Below, one piece after another: positions 49,441 through 58,476 of a stretch of 64,000 bases of DNA; the first letter of the stretch is position 1, and each line of letters starts with the position of its first letter. Under the pieces are notes generated by a model. That model was not told where the DNA came from. It saw only the letters and a program-made list of their open reading frames with translations, and did not search any database. The position numbers and the translations under genes were made by a program. This DNA is from Sulfotelmatobacter sp049792875 (GTDB taxonomy: Bacteria > Acidobacteriota > Terriglobia > Terriglobales > Acidobacteriaceae), in NCBI GenBank assembly GCA_049792875.1, contig JBARBI010000212.1, positions 26,841-90,840 of the forward strand. The letters run 5' to 3'.

Positions 49441-50943
49441 ATGTTGATTCCCATCAAGCACGAGAATATGACAGCCCGGCGCTGGCCCGTGGTCACTCTC
49501 GCATTGATCGCTGTCAATGTGGTGGTCTTCCTTTTCACTATGGCGGCGATGGACGACGAGGCGCCGCAACTGGGCGAGGTGAAGAGTCATATCCTGATTC
49601 TGGCAGCGTTGCATCCGGAACTGAAGATGCAGTCCGAGTCGCAGCACTTGGTCGACGGATTCAAGCAGAGCCATCCCGAGCAGTGGAAGCATGTGCAGAA
49701 TCCATATCGCGAAATCATTGGCGCCTATGACGCCAAGATCAAAATGACCGAGGGCCCGTCGAAGCTGCAGGAGGAGATGGACTCGCTCAATGCTGAGTTT
49801 GTGAAGCTGTCGGCGTCGTCCATTACCGAGCAGTATGCCTTCGTTCCCGCGCAACCCCGAGCCATCAGCTATCTGACGGCGAATTTCCTGCATGGCGGGT
49901 GGCTCCACTTGATCGGGAACATCTGGTTCCTCTGGCTGGCGGGGTTTGTGCTGGAGGACGTATGGGGCCGCTGGCTGTACTCGGTGTTTTATCTGATTGC
50001 TGGGGCGGCCGCGCTGCAGTTTTACGCCTGGTCGAACCCGGGGAGCATCACGCCCACGTTGGGCGCGTCGGGGGCGGTGGCGGCGCTGATGGGAGCGTTC
50101 CTGGTGCGCTTCCCGAAAATGAAGATCGAGATGGGCTGGCTGTTCCTGTTTCGCATCTATCGTTTTAAGGCAGCGGCGTATTGGTTGCTGCCGCTTTGGC
50201 TGTTCAGCGAAGTTTTCTACGGATCGCTGTTCGGGTCGTCAAGCGGCGTCGCGCACTGGGCCCACGTTGGCGGATTCCTGTTCGGTGCGCTGGCCGCGGT
50301 GGCGATCCAGCATTCCGGCATCGAGCATAAAACCAACAAAGCGATTGAGGAAAAACTTGGATGGACCGCAGACCCCGAACTCGAGCAGGCCAGCGGCATG
50401 ATGGAACATGGGCAACTCGCGGAAGCGATGACGCTGTTGATGAACTACGTCGCGGTGAAGCCGGGTTCACTCGATGCCTGGAGTCTGCTGCGACAGATCT
50501 ACACCCGGCAGAACGACACCAAGGCCTACCTGGATGCGACCGTCAAAACCTGTGGACTGCATTTGAAGGCGCACCAGATTGAAGCGGCGTTTCACGATTA
50601 CGCGGAGTTTATCGATTCCGGCGGGACCAAGATGCCACCGGCCACCTGGCTCGAACTCTGCAAGGGCGCGGAAGAGATGCAGGAGTTCGATCGCGCGCTG
50701 GCGGAATATCAGCAACTCGCGCAAACATATCCGGCCGAGCGTCAGTCTCTGACTGCGCAACTCAGTGCGGCCCGGCTCTGCCTGAAGCGCCTGAACCGTC
50801 CGCAGGACGCTCTGACTCTATACCAGACTGCGGCAGCTTCTCCCATTCCCCATCTCGATTGGGAGCAGCACATCCTGTCCGGCATCAAAGAAGCGAAGGC
50901 AGCGATGTCCTCCGGAAATGCCCTGGGCGCCGGGGCGCACTGA
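49441..50943 (+). CDS. Rhomboid intramembrane protease with a C-terminal TPR-like domain
   Basis: A 500-residue protein. Helix 1 is at about 15-34 and is followed by a 100-residue polar stretch. The rhomboid core has His151 and His156 with Asn160 (HGGWLHLIGN), the catalytic Ser210 in LGASGAVAALMGA and His275 in HWAHVGGFLFG. After about residue 320 come helical repeats with SLDAWSLLRQIYTR, AEYQQLAQTYP and ALTLYQTAAASP, which look like TPRs and should lie in the cytoplasm. Function of such rhomboid-TPR proteins is unknown. Start ATG at 49441. Single gene. Confidence 0.93.
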   Translation: MLIPIKHENMTARRWPVVTLALIAVNVVVFLFTMAAMDDEAPQLGEVKSHILILAALHPELKMQSESQHLVDGFKQSHPEQWKHVQNPYREIIGAYDAKIKMTEGPSKLQEEMDSLNAEFVKLSASSITEQYAFVPAQPRAISYLTANFLHGGWLHLIGNIWFLWLAGFVLEDVWGRWLYSVFYLIAGAAALQFYAWSNPGSITPTLGASGAVAALMGAFLVRFPKMKIEMGWLFLFRIYRFKAAAYWLLPLWLFSEVFYGSLFGSSSGVAHWAHVGGFLFGALAAVAIQHSGIEHKTNKAIEEKLGWTADPELEQASGMMEHGQLAEAMTLLMNYVAVKPGSLDAWSLLRQIYTRQNDTKAYLDATVKTCGLHLKAHQIEAAFHDYAEFIDSGGTKMPPATWLELCKGAEEMQEFDRALAEYQQLAQTYPAERQSLTAQLSAARLCLKRLNRPQDALTLYQTAAASPIPHLDWEQHILSGIKEAKAAMSSGNALGAGAH

Positions 50944-50977
50944 GAAATTAGAAGCAACTCACCGTAAGAGCAGTCTC

Positions 50978-51468
50978 CTAGGGAGCGTGCTTGCCGAAAG
51001 CCAGTGTGGTTCGGGGCTTGGAGACCATCACATCGCTGCCGACCAAGCGCCTGGCGTGGAAGTTTTTGAGCTTGAAGATCACAGTTGGAGTCACCTCCTG
51101 ACCTCGAAACTGCGTACCTCCTGCTGGATAAGCATGCTGGGCGAAAGGTCTTCGATTCGGCACCTCCGCGCCTCCCCTTCTTCCGCGTTCGGATCCAGAG
51201 TCACCAGGGCCTGGAAGAACTGCGGACTAAAGTTCCGGCTTTGGCGAGCCCGAACATGTGCTGCCTCGGTGCGTGAAATCCCCTTGTGGATCGCTTGTTC
51301 ATACGCCAGAATCAGCCGGAGGATTTCCGCTCCTAGTCGCATGTCCGACATCTCCGATTCGCCGGGCGGCAGGGGCCGGTTCTGGTGCTCAATCATCCAT
51401 GCAATGGGCTCCAAGCGTGGGATTTTCGAAAGCAGAGCATAGGCAACACTAGGGTGTGCGTCATACGG
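50978..51468 (-). pseudogene. Remnant of an HD-domain signalling protein (C-terminal part, frameshifted)
   Basis: Two minus-strand frames together read as the C-terminal part of an HD-GYP/HDOD-like response regulator: AYALLSKIPRLEPIAWMI, LGAEILRLILAYEQAIHKG and FSPQFFQALVTLDPNA in the frame ending at 51091, then after a break near 51100-51120, GQEVTPTVIFKLKNFHARRLVG in the frame ending at 50978. The HD dyad and the receiver domain that such proteins have before this point are missing. The remnant is joined directly to the 3' end of the PAS sensor fragment, in another phase. Confidence 0.75.
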
Positions 51469-52647
51469 TTCTTGCTCGCTGGGGTGTCCCGGAAAGTCCA
51501 GACCCGCCCGTAGTAGACACCGTTCTTATCGATGACGGGAGAGGAGTAGCGGTCCAGGATCATTCCGCTTTCCAATTCGATTTCATCTCGACTGGTTTCG
51601 TCCGGGTGTTTATACAGGTGGTCAACCTTGGCCAGGAAGGCTTCGGGATCCTTGATGAGTGTGACGACATACTTGAGCATGTTCCCGTCGTCTTTGTCGG
51701 CCATCAAGTCCGCGGGGACATGGAACAGCTGGCCCAGGCGTTCGTTCTGCATCAGTCGTTGGCCACACCGGTTGACCACCAGGATGCCGTCGATAGTGGA
51801 GTTCGCCTGTGCTTCAAGAAAAGCGGTCTGGGAATGCAGTTCCGCCTCCGCCTGCTTTCGCCGCGTGATATCACTCAGAAAGCCATCGGCGTAGAGCACG
51901 CCGCTTTCTTCGTGAGTCCCCATCGCCCGGTCGTGGACCCAGATCCAGGTTCCATCTTTTGCGGCGGATCCGATATTCCTGGTCAAAAGCACCTTGCTTC
52001 TCAAACAGTGCCGCATACGCCCCATTCACCCGGCCGAAGTCCTCGGCATGAATCTGACCCAGCCAGAGGTGGGTGCCACCGGCATAGATTTCTTGCGTTG
52101 TGTACCCGAGCACCGACTCCGCCTTGGGACTGATATAGATCGTCCGGCCGTTTCGGTCCGAGGTCGAGGCCACATCCGGCGCACTCTCAAGAATTCTGCG
52201 AAACTTCTCCTCGCTCTGGCGGAGCATATCTCTGGCCTGCCGCACTGCCGTGATGTCGTTCACGGTGAGCACCTGGCAGGTCAGGCTCGATGGCCTCTGC
52301 TGGGGGCGCATCCGGCATTCCGTCGGGAAGCATGTTCCGTCTTTTCGCCAAAAACAATTCACCTGTGATCTGCGTCGCCTGATTGGAGTCCATCGCCTTT
52401 CGAGGGTGCATTCCTCTGCCTGGCACCCGGTTGGATCAGTTCGGCTAGGATGCAGCAATTTGTGGACATTCTTCCCGACAATTTCTTCTGCCTGATAACC
52501 GAGCATCTTCAGCAGAGCGTCATTGCAGAAGGTTGCGTTACCGCGCGCGTCCAATCCGCAGATGCCCTCAACAACGGCATTCAAGATCAGATGGAACTCA
52601 GCTTTCAATGCACGGTCGGAACTCGTCACAAATTGATTCAGTGGCAT
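51393..52647 (-). pseudogene. Frameshifted multi-PAS sensor fragment without an output domain
   Basis: Two overlapping minus-strand frames read as one sensor. The 5' part (from the ATG at 52647) carries two PAS domains: ILNAVVEGICGLDARGNATF and FRRILESAPDVASTSDRNG with ISPKAESVLGYT. At the run TTTT at 51957-51960 (AAAA on the coding strand) the phase changes; skipping one A restores the RRKDGTWIWVHDRAM continuation. The second frame continues with a third PAS domain (NSTIDGILVVNRCGQRLMQN ... GVYYGRVWTFRD) and stops at 51393. No histidine kinase, GGDEF or EAL output is present. Either an assembly error in a homopolymer plus a deletion, or true decay. Confidence 0.75.
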
Positions 52648-52869
52648 AGGGCTGCCCGCCCTTGATTCCATTTCGACCAGAGCCAGCCCTCATTCAAGAG
52701 GAGAATATGCCATCTTGCGCACTAAGGTCACAGGAAGTCGGGGGCGTGACATCCTCACGGCAGAGAAACCTGATCCCGCAAACCTTTGCCCGGGGCAGGA
52801 TTTCCTCGCGCTTGTCGAAAGGCGGCACGGTGAGCGCGGTCGGTGCGGCCGACCCGTCTACGGAATATA

Positions 52870-53526
52870 TCAGCGGGCTGAGGTTTTTATCGTCTCGCAG
52901 AGAAGAGCGGTGTGGTCGGAAATGATGCCGTCGACGCCGTCCTCCGCAAAACGCTGCATGTCTGCGGGAGCGTTGACGGTCCAGACGATGATTTTCTTTC
53001 CGGCTCCCTTCATTTTGCGGACAAGCTCCGGCTCGACCAGGTCCTGGTGGGGGATCACATACTGGACCGGAAGTTCGCTCCAGAGACGGAGTTGGGTCTT
53101 GGACTCGCAGACTAGTCCGAGGGGAATCGTTGTGTCCAGGGCATGCACGGACTTCAGCGCTCCAGGCTGAAAGGAGGAGACCACGAATCCCCGGCGCGGC
53201 TTGTGCCTGAGAAACAGGTCGAGCAGGATTCTCTCCAGGCCCTTGACCTTCAATTCGATATCGAGAAAAGAATCGCGGTAACGCTGGAGAACATCCCGCA
53301 ACCGGGGCAACTGGGGAAGTTGCTTCGCGGTAGCGCGGGAAACCTCGAGTCCTCCGACCTTCGGGTCATGGCAGACCACCGGCTCTTCATCGGCAGTGAG
53401 GCGCACATCGAATTCAAAGCCGTCACAACCGTCGGCCAGAGCCTGATCAAACGAGGCCAGGGTATTTTCAGGAATCGACTTAACGGCGCGGGCGCCTCGG
53501 TGGCCGAGAACAAGAGGACGGCTCAT
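52870..53526 (-). CDS. Glycerophosphodiester phosphodiesterase
   Basis: 218 residues, cytoplasmic (no signal peptide), hydrolysing glycerophosphodiesters to glycerol-3-phosphate and alcohol, as UgpQ does. GHRGARAVKSIPENTLASF carries the first catalytic His (His9) and Glu, FEFDVRLTADEEPVVCHDP the metal ligands and second His (seen as FEFDVRLTADEEP and VCHDP), and the C-terminal VWTVNAP and GVDGIISDH blocks are typical. It follows a small unknown gene by ten bases on the same strand. Its product would feed glpD, which is elsewhere in the window. Confidence 0.93.
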   Translation of the reverse strand: MSRPLVLGHRGARAVKSIPENTLASFDQALADGCDGFEFDVRLTADEEPVVCHDPKVGGLEVSRATAKQLPQLPRLRDVLQRYRDSFLDIELKVKGLERILLDLFLRHKPRRGFVVSSFQPGALKSVHALDTTIPLGLVCESKTQLRLWSELPVQYVIPHQDLVEPELVRKMKGAGKKIIVWTVNAPADMQRFAEDGVDGIISDHTALLCETIKTSAR

Positions 53527-53536
53527 ACGGTACGAA

Positions 53537-53845
53537 TCAGTCGAGATCGAAATCCCGAATCGGCTTGCCGGTGTCGGGGGTCTCTTTCGCCTTCTTCACG
53601 GCCTCCTGAAATTTTTTCTCAAGGAGGTCGGAGGCGTGCTTCTGGGCTTCGACCGATTGCTGGAAGATGGACTCGCGCCGGCTGTCCTGCTCCCGCATGG
53701 CTTTGGCAGCTGCCTCCATGTCGCTGAACATTTTCGGCTTCACGGCCGCAGTGTGAGCTATGACCGCGCGAGTCTCGGTGTCGATCTTGAGCACCGCGCT
53801 ACAGCACGGGCAGGTGACCTCGAAGTTCGGGGGATTCTTCGCCAT
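53537..53845 (-). CDS. Conserved small protein with a CxxC motif
   Basis: 102 residues. The N-terminal NFEVTCPCCSAVLKIDTETRAVIAH has a CPCC motif that may bind metal or be redox active, followed by a long charged helix (AKAMREQDSRRESIFQQSVEAQ) and a basic/acidic end. I recognise this as an Acidobacteriota-type hypothetical protein often preceding a glycerophosphodiesterase or related gene. No function. It is ten bases from the GDPD start and clearly in the same transcript. Confidence 0.75.
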   Translation of the reverse strand: MAKNPPNFEVTCPCCSAVLKIDTETRAVIAHTAAVKPKMFSDMEAAAKAMREQDSRRESIFQQSVEAQKHASDLLEKKFQEAVKKAKETPDTGKPIRDFDLD

Positions 53846-53978
53846 TGAGCGAATGATACCGCAAAACGGCGTCCCCGCGTCATCCGCGTTGCGACAACCG
53901 CCCGTCTACTTCTCTCCGTTGAAAGTCCCCATCTTGCCGCACAGAACGCGAAAAAAATAGGCACCGGAGACTCTCGTT

Positions 53979-54329
53979 TCAGTGCTTGAGTTTGATCGGG
54001 AAAACGTGGAACAGGTTGAGCATTTCCCATGCCAGCAGGAAAACTGACAACAGGACCACCATAACGGCCATGAATTCCCCGAAGCTCAGGCCGCGGCGAG
54101 TAGGCTCCAGCCTCCGCGCAGCCAGGCTGAGAATATTCAGCGTCGCAAAGCCGAACACGACCGCCCAGAGAATGTTATACACATCCTGTTTCGACCCGCG
54201 GTAGAGCAGGGCAACGGCTACGCCCAGCAACATCGCAGAGTAAGCGCGCGCCACCGGGTAGAGGGCCAGCGCGGCCCGGGTGGTCCGGGTGAAGCCCGCG
54301 ATCAACGACGTAGCAGCAGGTAGGGCCAT
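53979..54329 (-). CDS. Small membrane protein, unknown
   Basis: 116 residues with three hydrophobic segments: about 36-50, about 56-72 (LWAVVFGFATLNILSLA) and about 84-104 (FMAVMVVLLSVFLLAW). A short basic loop ARRLEPTRRG lies between the second and third. No known family recognised. It is transcribed away from the HAD gene and has an RBS-like GGGCTTC only; confidence rests on the composition and hydrophobic pattern. Confidence 0.65.
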   Translation of the reverse strand: MALPAATSLIAGFTRTTRAALALYPVARAYSAMLLGVAVALLYRGSKQDVYNILWAVVFGFATLNILSLAARRLEPTRRGLSFGEFMAVMVVLLSVFLLAWEMLNLFHVFPIKLKH

Positions 54330-54488
54330 GGTTGGTACGAGGCCTGAGAGTCGCCTCGCATGCCTTCGGTCAAGGATTGCATATTACATCTTTTTCCGCT
54401 CTGGTTCACGGCTCCGAAGGACTGAAGGACTGCGGGAAACACCTCACGACCTGCGCCCCGATGCTGGAACGTTGGGTAATATGGATTC

Positions 54489-55154
54489 ATGGCAAAACGC
54501 CGTTTCATTTTCTTCGATGTCGGCAATACTCTGTTGTTTCCCAATCGTGCCCAGATGCTGGCTCCACTGCCGCAGGACCGCCATCCCTCGCTGGCCACCT
54601 GGCAAGCTTTGGAGCGGCGCACGAAGCAAGAATTTGATCAGGGACTCATGGCGGGCAAGGTGGACCATGGTTTCTGGTGGACCTTCCATACGCATCTGCT
54701 GGAGCAACTGAATGCCTTGGACGACGGCGTACGCGATACCTTGGTTGAGAATACGCAGAATTCGGCCAACTGGGACCAGATTCTGCCCGGCACGCGCGAT
54801 GCGCTGCAACGCCTTCGGCGGCAATATGCGATCGCGGTGATCTCGAACGCCGACGGCAAGATTGACACCGTGTTGCAGCGCTGCGGCATTGAAGACTGCT
54901 TTGCCAGTATCACCGATTCGGGGAAAGTGGGGCACGAAAAGCCGCATCCGGCGATCTTCGAGATGGCGCTGCGCGAGATGAAGGCCGTTGCCGCCGAGAG
55001 CCTCTACGTCGGCGATGTGTATTCCGTCGACTATGTGGGCGCACGCAATGCGGGAATGCAGGCAGTACTGTTCGACGTGGCGGGAGCGTATCGCGAGCGG
55101 GAGTTTCCGCGCGTGGAATCCCTTGCCGGTCTTGAAGATTGGCTCAAGCAATAG
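54489..55154 (+). CDS. HAD-superfamily hydrolase
   Basis: 221-residue protein. Motif I is FFDVGNTLLFP: nucleophile Asp10, but the usual second Asp (acid/base) is Gly12, as in the YjjG-like and certain phosphoglycolate/epoxide-hydrolase-type branches with DxGNT. Motif II VISNADG near 113, motif III Lys in GHEKPHPAIFEMAL near 145-155, motif IV VGDVYSVDYVGARNAG. The cap domain is inserted after motif I. The substrate is not predictable. The LysE gene follows by about 30 bases, so the two may be co-transcribed. Confidence 0.88.
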   Translation: MAKRRFIFFDVGNTLLFPNRAQMLAPLPQDRHPSLATWQALERRTKQEFDQGLMAGKVDHGFWWTFHTHLLEQLNALDDGVRDTLVENTQNSANWDQILPGTRDALQRLRRQYAIAVISNADGKIDTVLQRCGIEDCFASITDSGKVGHEKPHPAIFEMALREMKAVAAESLYVGDVYSVDYVGARNAGMQAVLFDVAGAYREREFPRVESLAGLEDWLKQ

Positions 55155-55185
55155 CCGAATCACGCACTGACGGAGGTTGGCAGGC

Positions 55186-55827
55186 ATGTTCGATTCCGCT
55201 CGATTCGTTCTTTTTCTGACTGCGGCGGTGCTGCTGGCGGTCGCGCCGGGCCCTGGAATGCTGTATGTTTTGGCGCGCAGTCTGGCTGGGGGAAAGCGCG
55301 AGGGCGTGCTGTCGGCGTTCGGCACGTTCTTGGGGGGCATGGTCCATGTGTTGGCAGCGGCGCTGGGCGTGTCGATTGTGCTGGCGAAGTCGGCGGTTGC
55401 GTTCGCTACGGTGAAGTATGTGGGGGCAGCTTACCTGTGCTTTCTCGGCGTGCGCATGATTCTCGACGCGCGACACCAAAAGGGAAACGTAGACGAAGCG
55501 ACTGCGTCGCAAATCAAGTCCGCCCGCAATCCTTTCTGGCAGGGTGTCGCTACCGAGGTGCTCAATCCCAAGACGGCATTATTTTTTTTGTCGTTCATTC
55601 CGCAATTCGTGAACCGCGTGGCCGGACACGTTTTCCTGCAGTTCGTGGCGCTAGGGACGATGTCCGTGGTCATGAACACGACCGCAGACTTGATTGTGAT
55701 CGCGATGGCCGGTCCGCTGGGGGAGCGCATTCGCTCGTCGGCAACCTTCCGCCGCCGGCAGCGGACCGTCACCGGCGCGATCATGATTGGGTTGGGAACT
55801 TACCTGGCCACCAGCGAGAGTAAGTAG
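55186..55827 (+). CDS. LysE/RhtB-family amino-acid exporter
   Basis: About 213 residues from the ATG at 55186 (GGAGG eight bases upstream), with six hydrophobic segments. VAPGPGMLYVLARSLAGGKREGVLSAFG is the family's first block (seen as APGPGMLYVLARSLAGGKR), and NPKTALFFLSFIPQF in the middle is typical. LysE/RhtB members export lysine, arginine, homoserine, threonine or their analogues. Which amino acid is exported here cannot be told. Runs in the same direction as the HAD gene. Confidence 0.92.
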   Translation: MFDSARFVLFLTAAVLLAVAPGPGMLYVLARSLAGGKREGVLSAFGTFLGGMVHVLAAALGVSIVLAKSAVAFATVKYVGAAYLCFLGVRMILDARHQKGNVDEATASQIKSARNPFWQGVATEVLNPKTALFFLSFIPQFVNRVAGHVFLQFVALGTMSVVMNTTADLIVIAMAGPLGERIRSSATFRRRQRTVTGAIMIGLGTYLATSESK

Positions 55828-55870
55828 CGCCGGGCATTCTTAGATGCCTCTGTAGTCGACGCTTAACCCT

Positions 55871-57136
55871 CTATTCGTAGCGCAGGCAATCGATGGGGTC
55901 GAGGTTGGCCGCCAATCTTGCTGGATAATAGCCGAAGAACAATCCCACGCCGACGGAGATTACGAATCCAATCGACACCCACAGGTACGACAGCGTAGCC
56001 GGAATCGAAGGCACGGAAGTTCGCACTAAAGTGGATATAGCGGCTCCAATGAGGATGCCGAGTGTTCCGCCGACCAGAGTGAGGGCCACGGCCTCGAGCA
56101 GGAACTGCAAGCGTATGTCCGCACGGCGAGCGCCAATCGCCTTGCGCACGCCAATTTCCTGGGTTCGCTCCGTTACAGATATCAGCATGATGTTCATCAC
56201 GCCGATGCCGCCGACCAGCAAACCGATCGAACTGATCACGGTCGTGAGGATCACCAGTGCGCCCGTGAGTTGATTCCATAAATTGCTCAGAAAGTCCGGC
56301 GAGGTCAATTCGAAGTCATTTTCCTTGTCCGGGGGAACACGGCGCAGCCGTCGCATAGCCTGAATAACTTGTCCCTGCGCCACTTCGATGTTCACATTTT
56401 CCGCGACAGTGAAAAGCATCACCAACTCCTTGGCCTCCGGATAGTGCTTCCTGAAGTTGCTGAGCGGGATGACGGCGAAGATGTCCACTCCGGGGCCGAA
56501 AAATAAGCCTTGATCATGCTCGAAAACGCCAATGACGTCGTACAAGATACCGTTGAGGCGTACCGTCTTGCCGAGGGCATCGCTGGCGGGAAAGAGCGAT
56601 TCACTGATGGCGGCTCCGAGCACCACGACCGGACGCGCGTGCTCCTCGTCGAACGCGCTGATGAAGCGGCCGCGCTCGATCGTGAACAATGGCAGCGCCT
56701 CAGCGTATTCCGGCTCGGCGCCGCGCACGATGACTTTCTCGACGCTATGGTCGCCGCTGGTAATGAGATTGCTATCCCCAAAGAAAAACCCGCGCGTGCC
56801 GAAGGTGGTCACAATCCGAACGTCGGGAGCGGCCTGGCGGACGAAATCGGCATAGTTGTACTCAAGATATTTTCGCGTGCGGATGTGTTCCGGGATGTGC
56901 GCCGGGTCGGTCCCCGGCGGAAATCGCGTAAGAAAGTAAGTGCGCGAACCGAGGGACGCCACCTTGTCCTGCACGAACTTGTTCAGGCCTTGAATGATTG
57001 CCGCCATGGAAATCACCGAGGACACTCCGATCACGATGCCCAGCACGGTCAAAGCGGAACGCACCTTGGCCCCGCGCAGCGTCTCCATCGCAGCGAGGAA
57101 ATTTTCCCGGCCCTGAGCGACCGTCATGATGGCCAT
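55871..57136 (-). CDS. MacB-type ABC permease (FtsX-like), partner 2
   Basis: 421 residues. MacB_PCD periplasmic core after a first helix (about 25-46), and a C-terminal FtsX domain with three helices (about 290-310, 345-370, 385-405). The GGIGVMNIMLISVTERTQEIGVRKAIGARR motif is seen as GGIGVMNIMLISVTE and EIGVRKAIGAR, and the terminal FGYYPARLAANLDPIDCLRYE in the part PARLAANLDPIDCLR. It shares one base with the upstream permease (TGATG). Neither gene carries an ATPase domain; the MacB-type ATPase must be encoded elsewhere or act as a separate protein. Confidence 0.9.
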   Translation of the reverse strand: MAIMTVAQGRENFLAAMETLRGAKVRSALTVLGIVIGVSSVISMAAIIQGLNKFVQDKVASLGSRTYFLTRFPPGTDPAHIPEHIRTRKYLEYNYADFVRQAAPDVRIVTTFGTRGFFFGDSNLITSGDHSVEKVIVRGAEPEYAEALPLFTIERGRFISAFDEEHARPVVVLGAAISESLFPASDALGKTVRLNGILYDVIGVFEHDQGLFFGPGVDIFAVIPLSNFRKHYPEAKELVMLFTVAENVNIEVAQGQVIQAMRRLRRVPPDKENDFELTSPDFLSNLWNQLTGALVILTTVISSIGLLVGGIGVMNIMLISVTERTQEIGVRKAIGARRADIRLQFLLEAVALTLVGGTLGILIGAAISTLVRTSVPSIPATLSYLWVSIGFVISVGVGLFFGYYPARLAANLDPIDCLRYE

Positions 57137-58356
57137 CAGTCAGACCTCAGCGCGACCACCGGATCGAGTCGTGACGCGCGCAGTGCCGGATAGACTCCGA
57201 AAAATAGTCCAACCGCGGAACTGAGGAACACGCCCAACCCTGCCACCCAGGTCTGTACTGACGCGGGGAATGGCGTATACATGCGCAGGGCCAACGCTAC
57301 CAGGAATCCCAGGGAAATCCCAGCGACACCCCCGACAATACATTGCACCACGCTTTCCAGGATGAACTGGCGGAGGATGTCGAGCCTGGTCGCGCCCACG
57401 GCGCGCCGGACGCCGATCTCCCGCTTCCGCAGAGTCACGCTCACCAACATGACGTTCATGATCACGATGCCGCCGATGACAACGGAGATGACGCTTACCA
57501 TGATGAACACAGCGAAGAACGCGGAGCTAATGCTGTGCCACAAAGCCATGTAACTCTCCTTGGTGCCGATGAAAAAATCATCGTCCATGCTGCCCGTGAG
57601 ATGGCGGCGCGCGCGCAGAATCAGACGCGCCTGATCCTGCGCCGCTTCAAAGTTCCGCGTGTCCGTCTTTACGTTGATAGTGATGCTAAAACGTAACCCC
57701 TGGATACGAAGGAAAACAGGGAGTGGAACGATCACGAAGTTGTCCTGGTCCTGGCCGAGGACGCTGCCGATCTTGTCCATGACTCCGATGACTGTGAATT
57801 CCTCGTCGCCCACGCGAATCGATCTCCCGAGAGGGTCCAGGCCGAGAAACAGTTCCACCGCAAGCGTGTTGCCGATCAGGCAAACATTGACCCTGTGTTC
57901 GGCTTCTGCTTGGGTAAAGTAGCGGCCGAGTGCGACCGTTCGCGAGTCGATATCCGCCATGTTTGCCGTTTGTCCATAGAGACTCACGTCCTGAAGTTCT
58001 TTGCCAGAGAATCGTGCCCGAGTGCTAGTGTTGGTGCTGGCTCCGACTTCCCCGCAAGCGGTGCATCCTTCGGCAACGGCGGCCATGTCCTCGAGTTGAA
58101 TTTTCTTGTACTTCAGAGATTTGATGATGATGTTGAAATCTGTGACTGCGAACGGTGTACGCGCGATCTGGAACACGTTTGTGCCGAGCGTAGCGATCTT
58201 CTGCTCGACATACAGATTGGCGCCCTGCACGATGGTCATGACCGTGATGAGCGTGGCCACACCCATCGTCAATCCGAGCATGGTGAGGGAAGCGCGCAGC
58301 CTGTGACCGTGCATGGCAGAGAAGCATTGCGCGAGATTGTCGCTGATCGCCAGCAT
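57136..58356 (-). CDS. MacB-type ABC permease (FtsX-like), partner 1
   Basis: 406 residues of the same fold. The helix 1 region is MLGLTMGVATLITVMTIVQGAN (seen as GLTMGVATLITVMTIVQG), followed by the periplasmic MacB_PCD region and a C-terminal FtsX domain with GGIVIMNVMLVSVTLRKREIGVRRAVGATRLD (seen as IMNVMLVSVTLRKREIGVRR). Arranged right after bshC (120-base gap) and coupled to the second permease by a one-base overlap. Pairs of this kind occur with a separate ATPase and an HlyD-type adaptor; neither is adjacent. Confidence 0.9.
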   Translation of the reverse strand: MLAISDNLAQCFSAMHGHRLRASLTMLGLTMGVATLITVMTIVQGANLYVEQKIATLGTNVFQIARTPFAVTDFNIIIKSLKYKKIQLEDMAAVAEGCTACGEVGASTNTSTRARFSGKELQDVSLYGQTANMADIDSRTVALGRYFTQAEAEHRVNVCLIGNTLAVELFLGLDPLGRSIRVGDEEFTVIGVMDKIGSVLGQDQDNFVIVPLPVFLRIQGLRFSITINVKTDTRNFEAAQDQARLILRARRHLTGSMDDDFFIGTKESYMALWHSISSAFFAVFIMVSVISVVIGGIVIMNVMLVSVTLRKREIGVRRAVGATRLDILRQFILESVVQCIVGGVAGISLGFLVALALRMYTPFPASVQTWVAGLGVFLSSAVGLFFGVYPALRASRLDPVVALRSD

Positions 58357-58476
58357 GGAGGTCGCAGGGATTTTCTGGAGTTACCTTATCAAATCCTGCG
58401 GGGAGTGGAGTGTCGGCTGGATGAGGGCGATGGAGCCATCTCCAGGACTCGGGGCTACGGATTCCGATTAGCGCCG

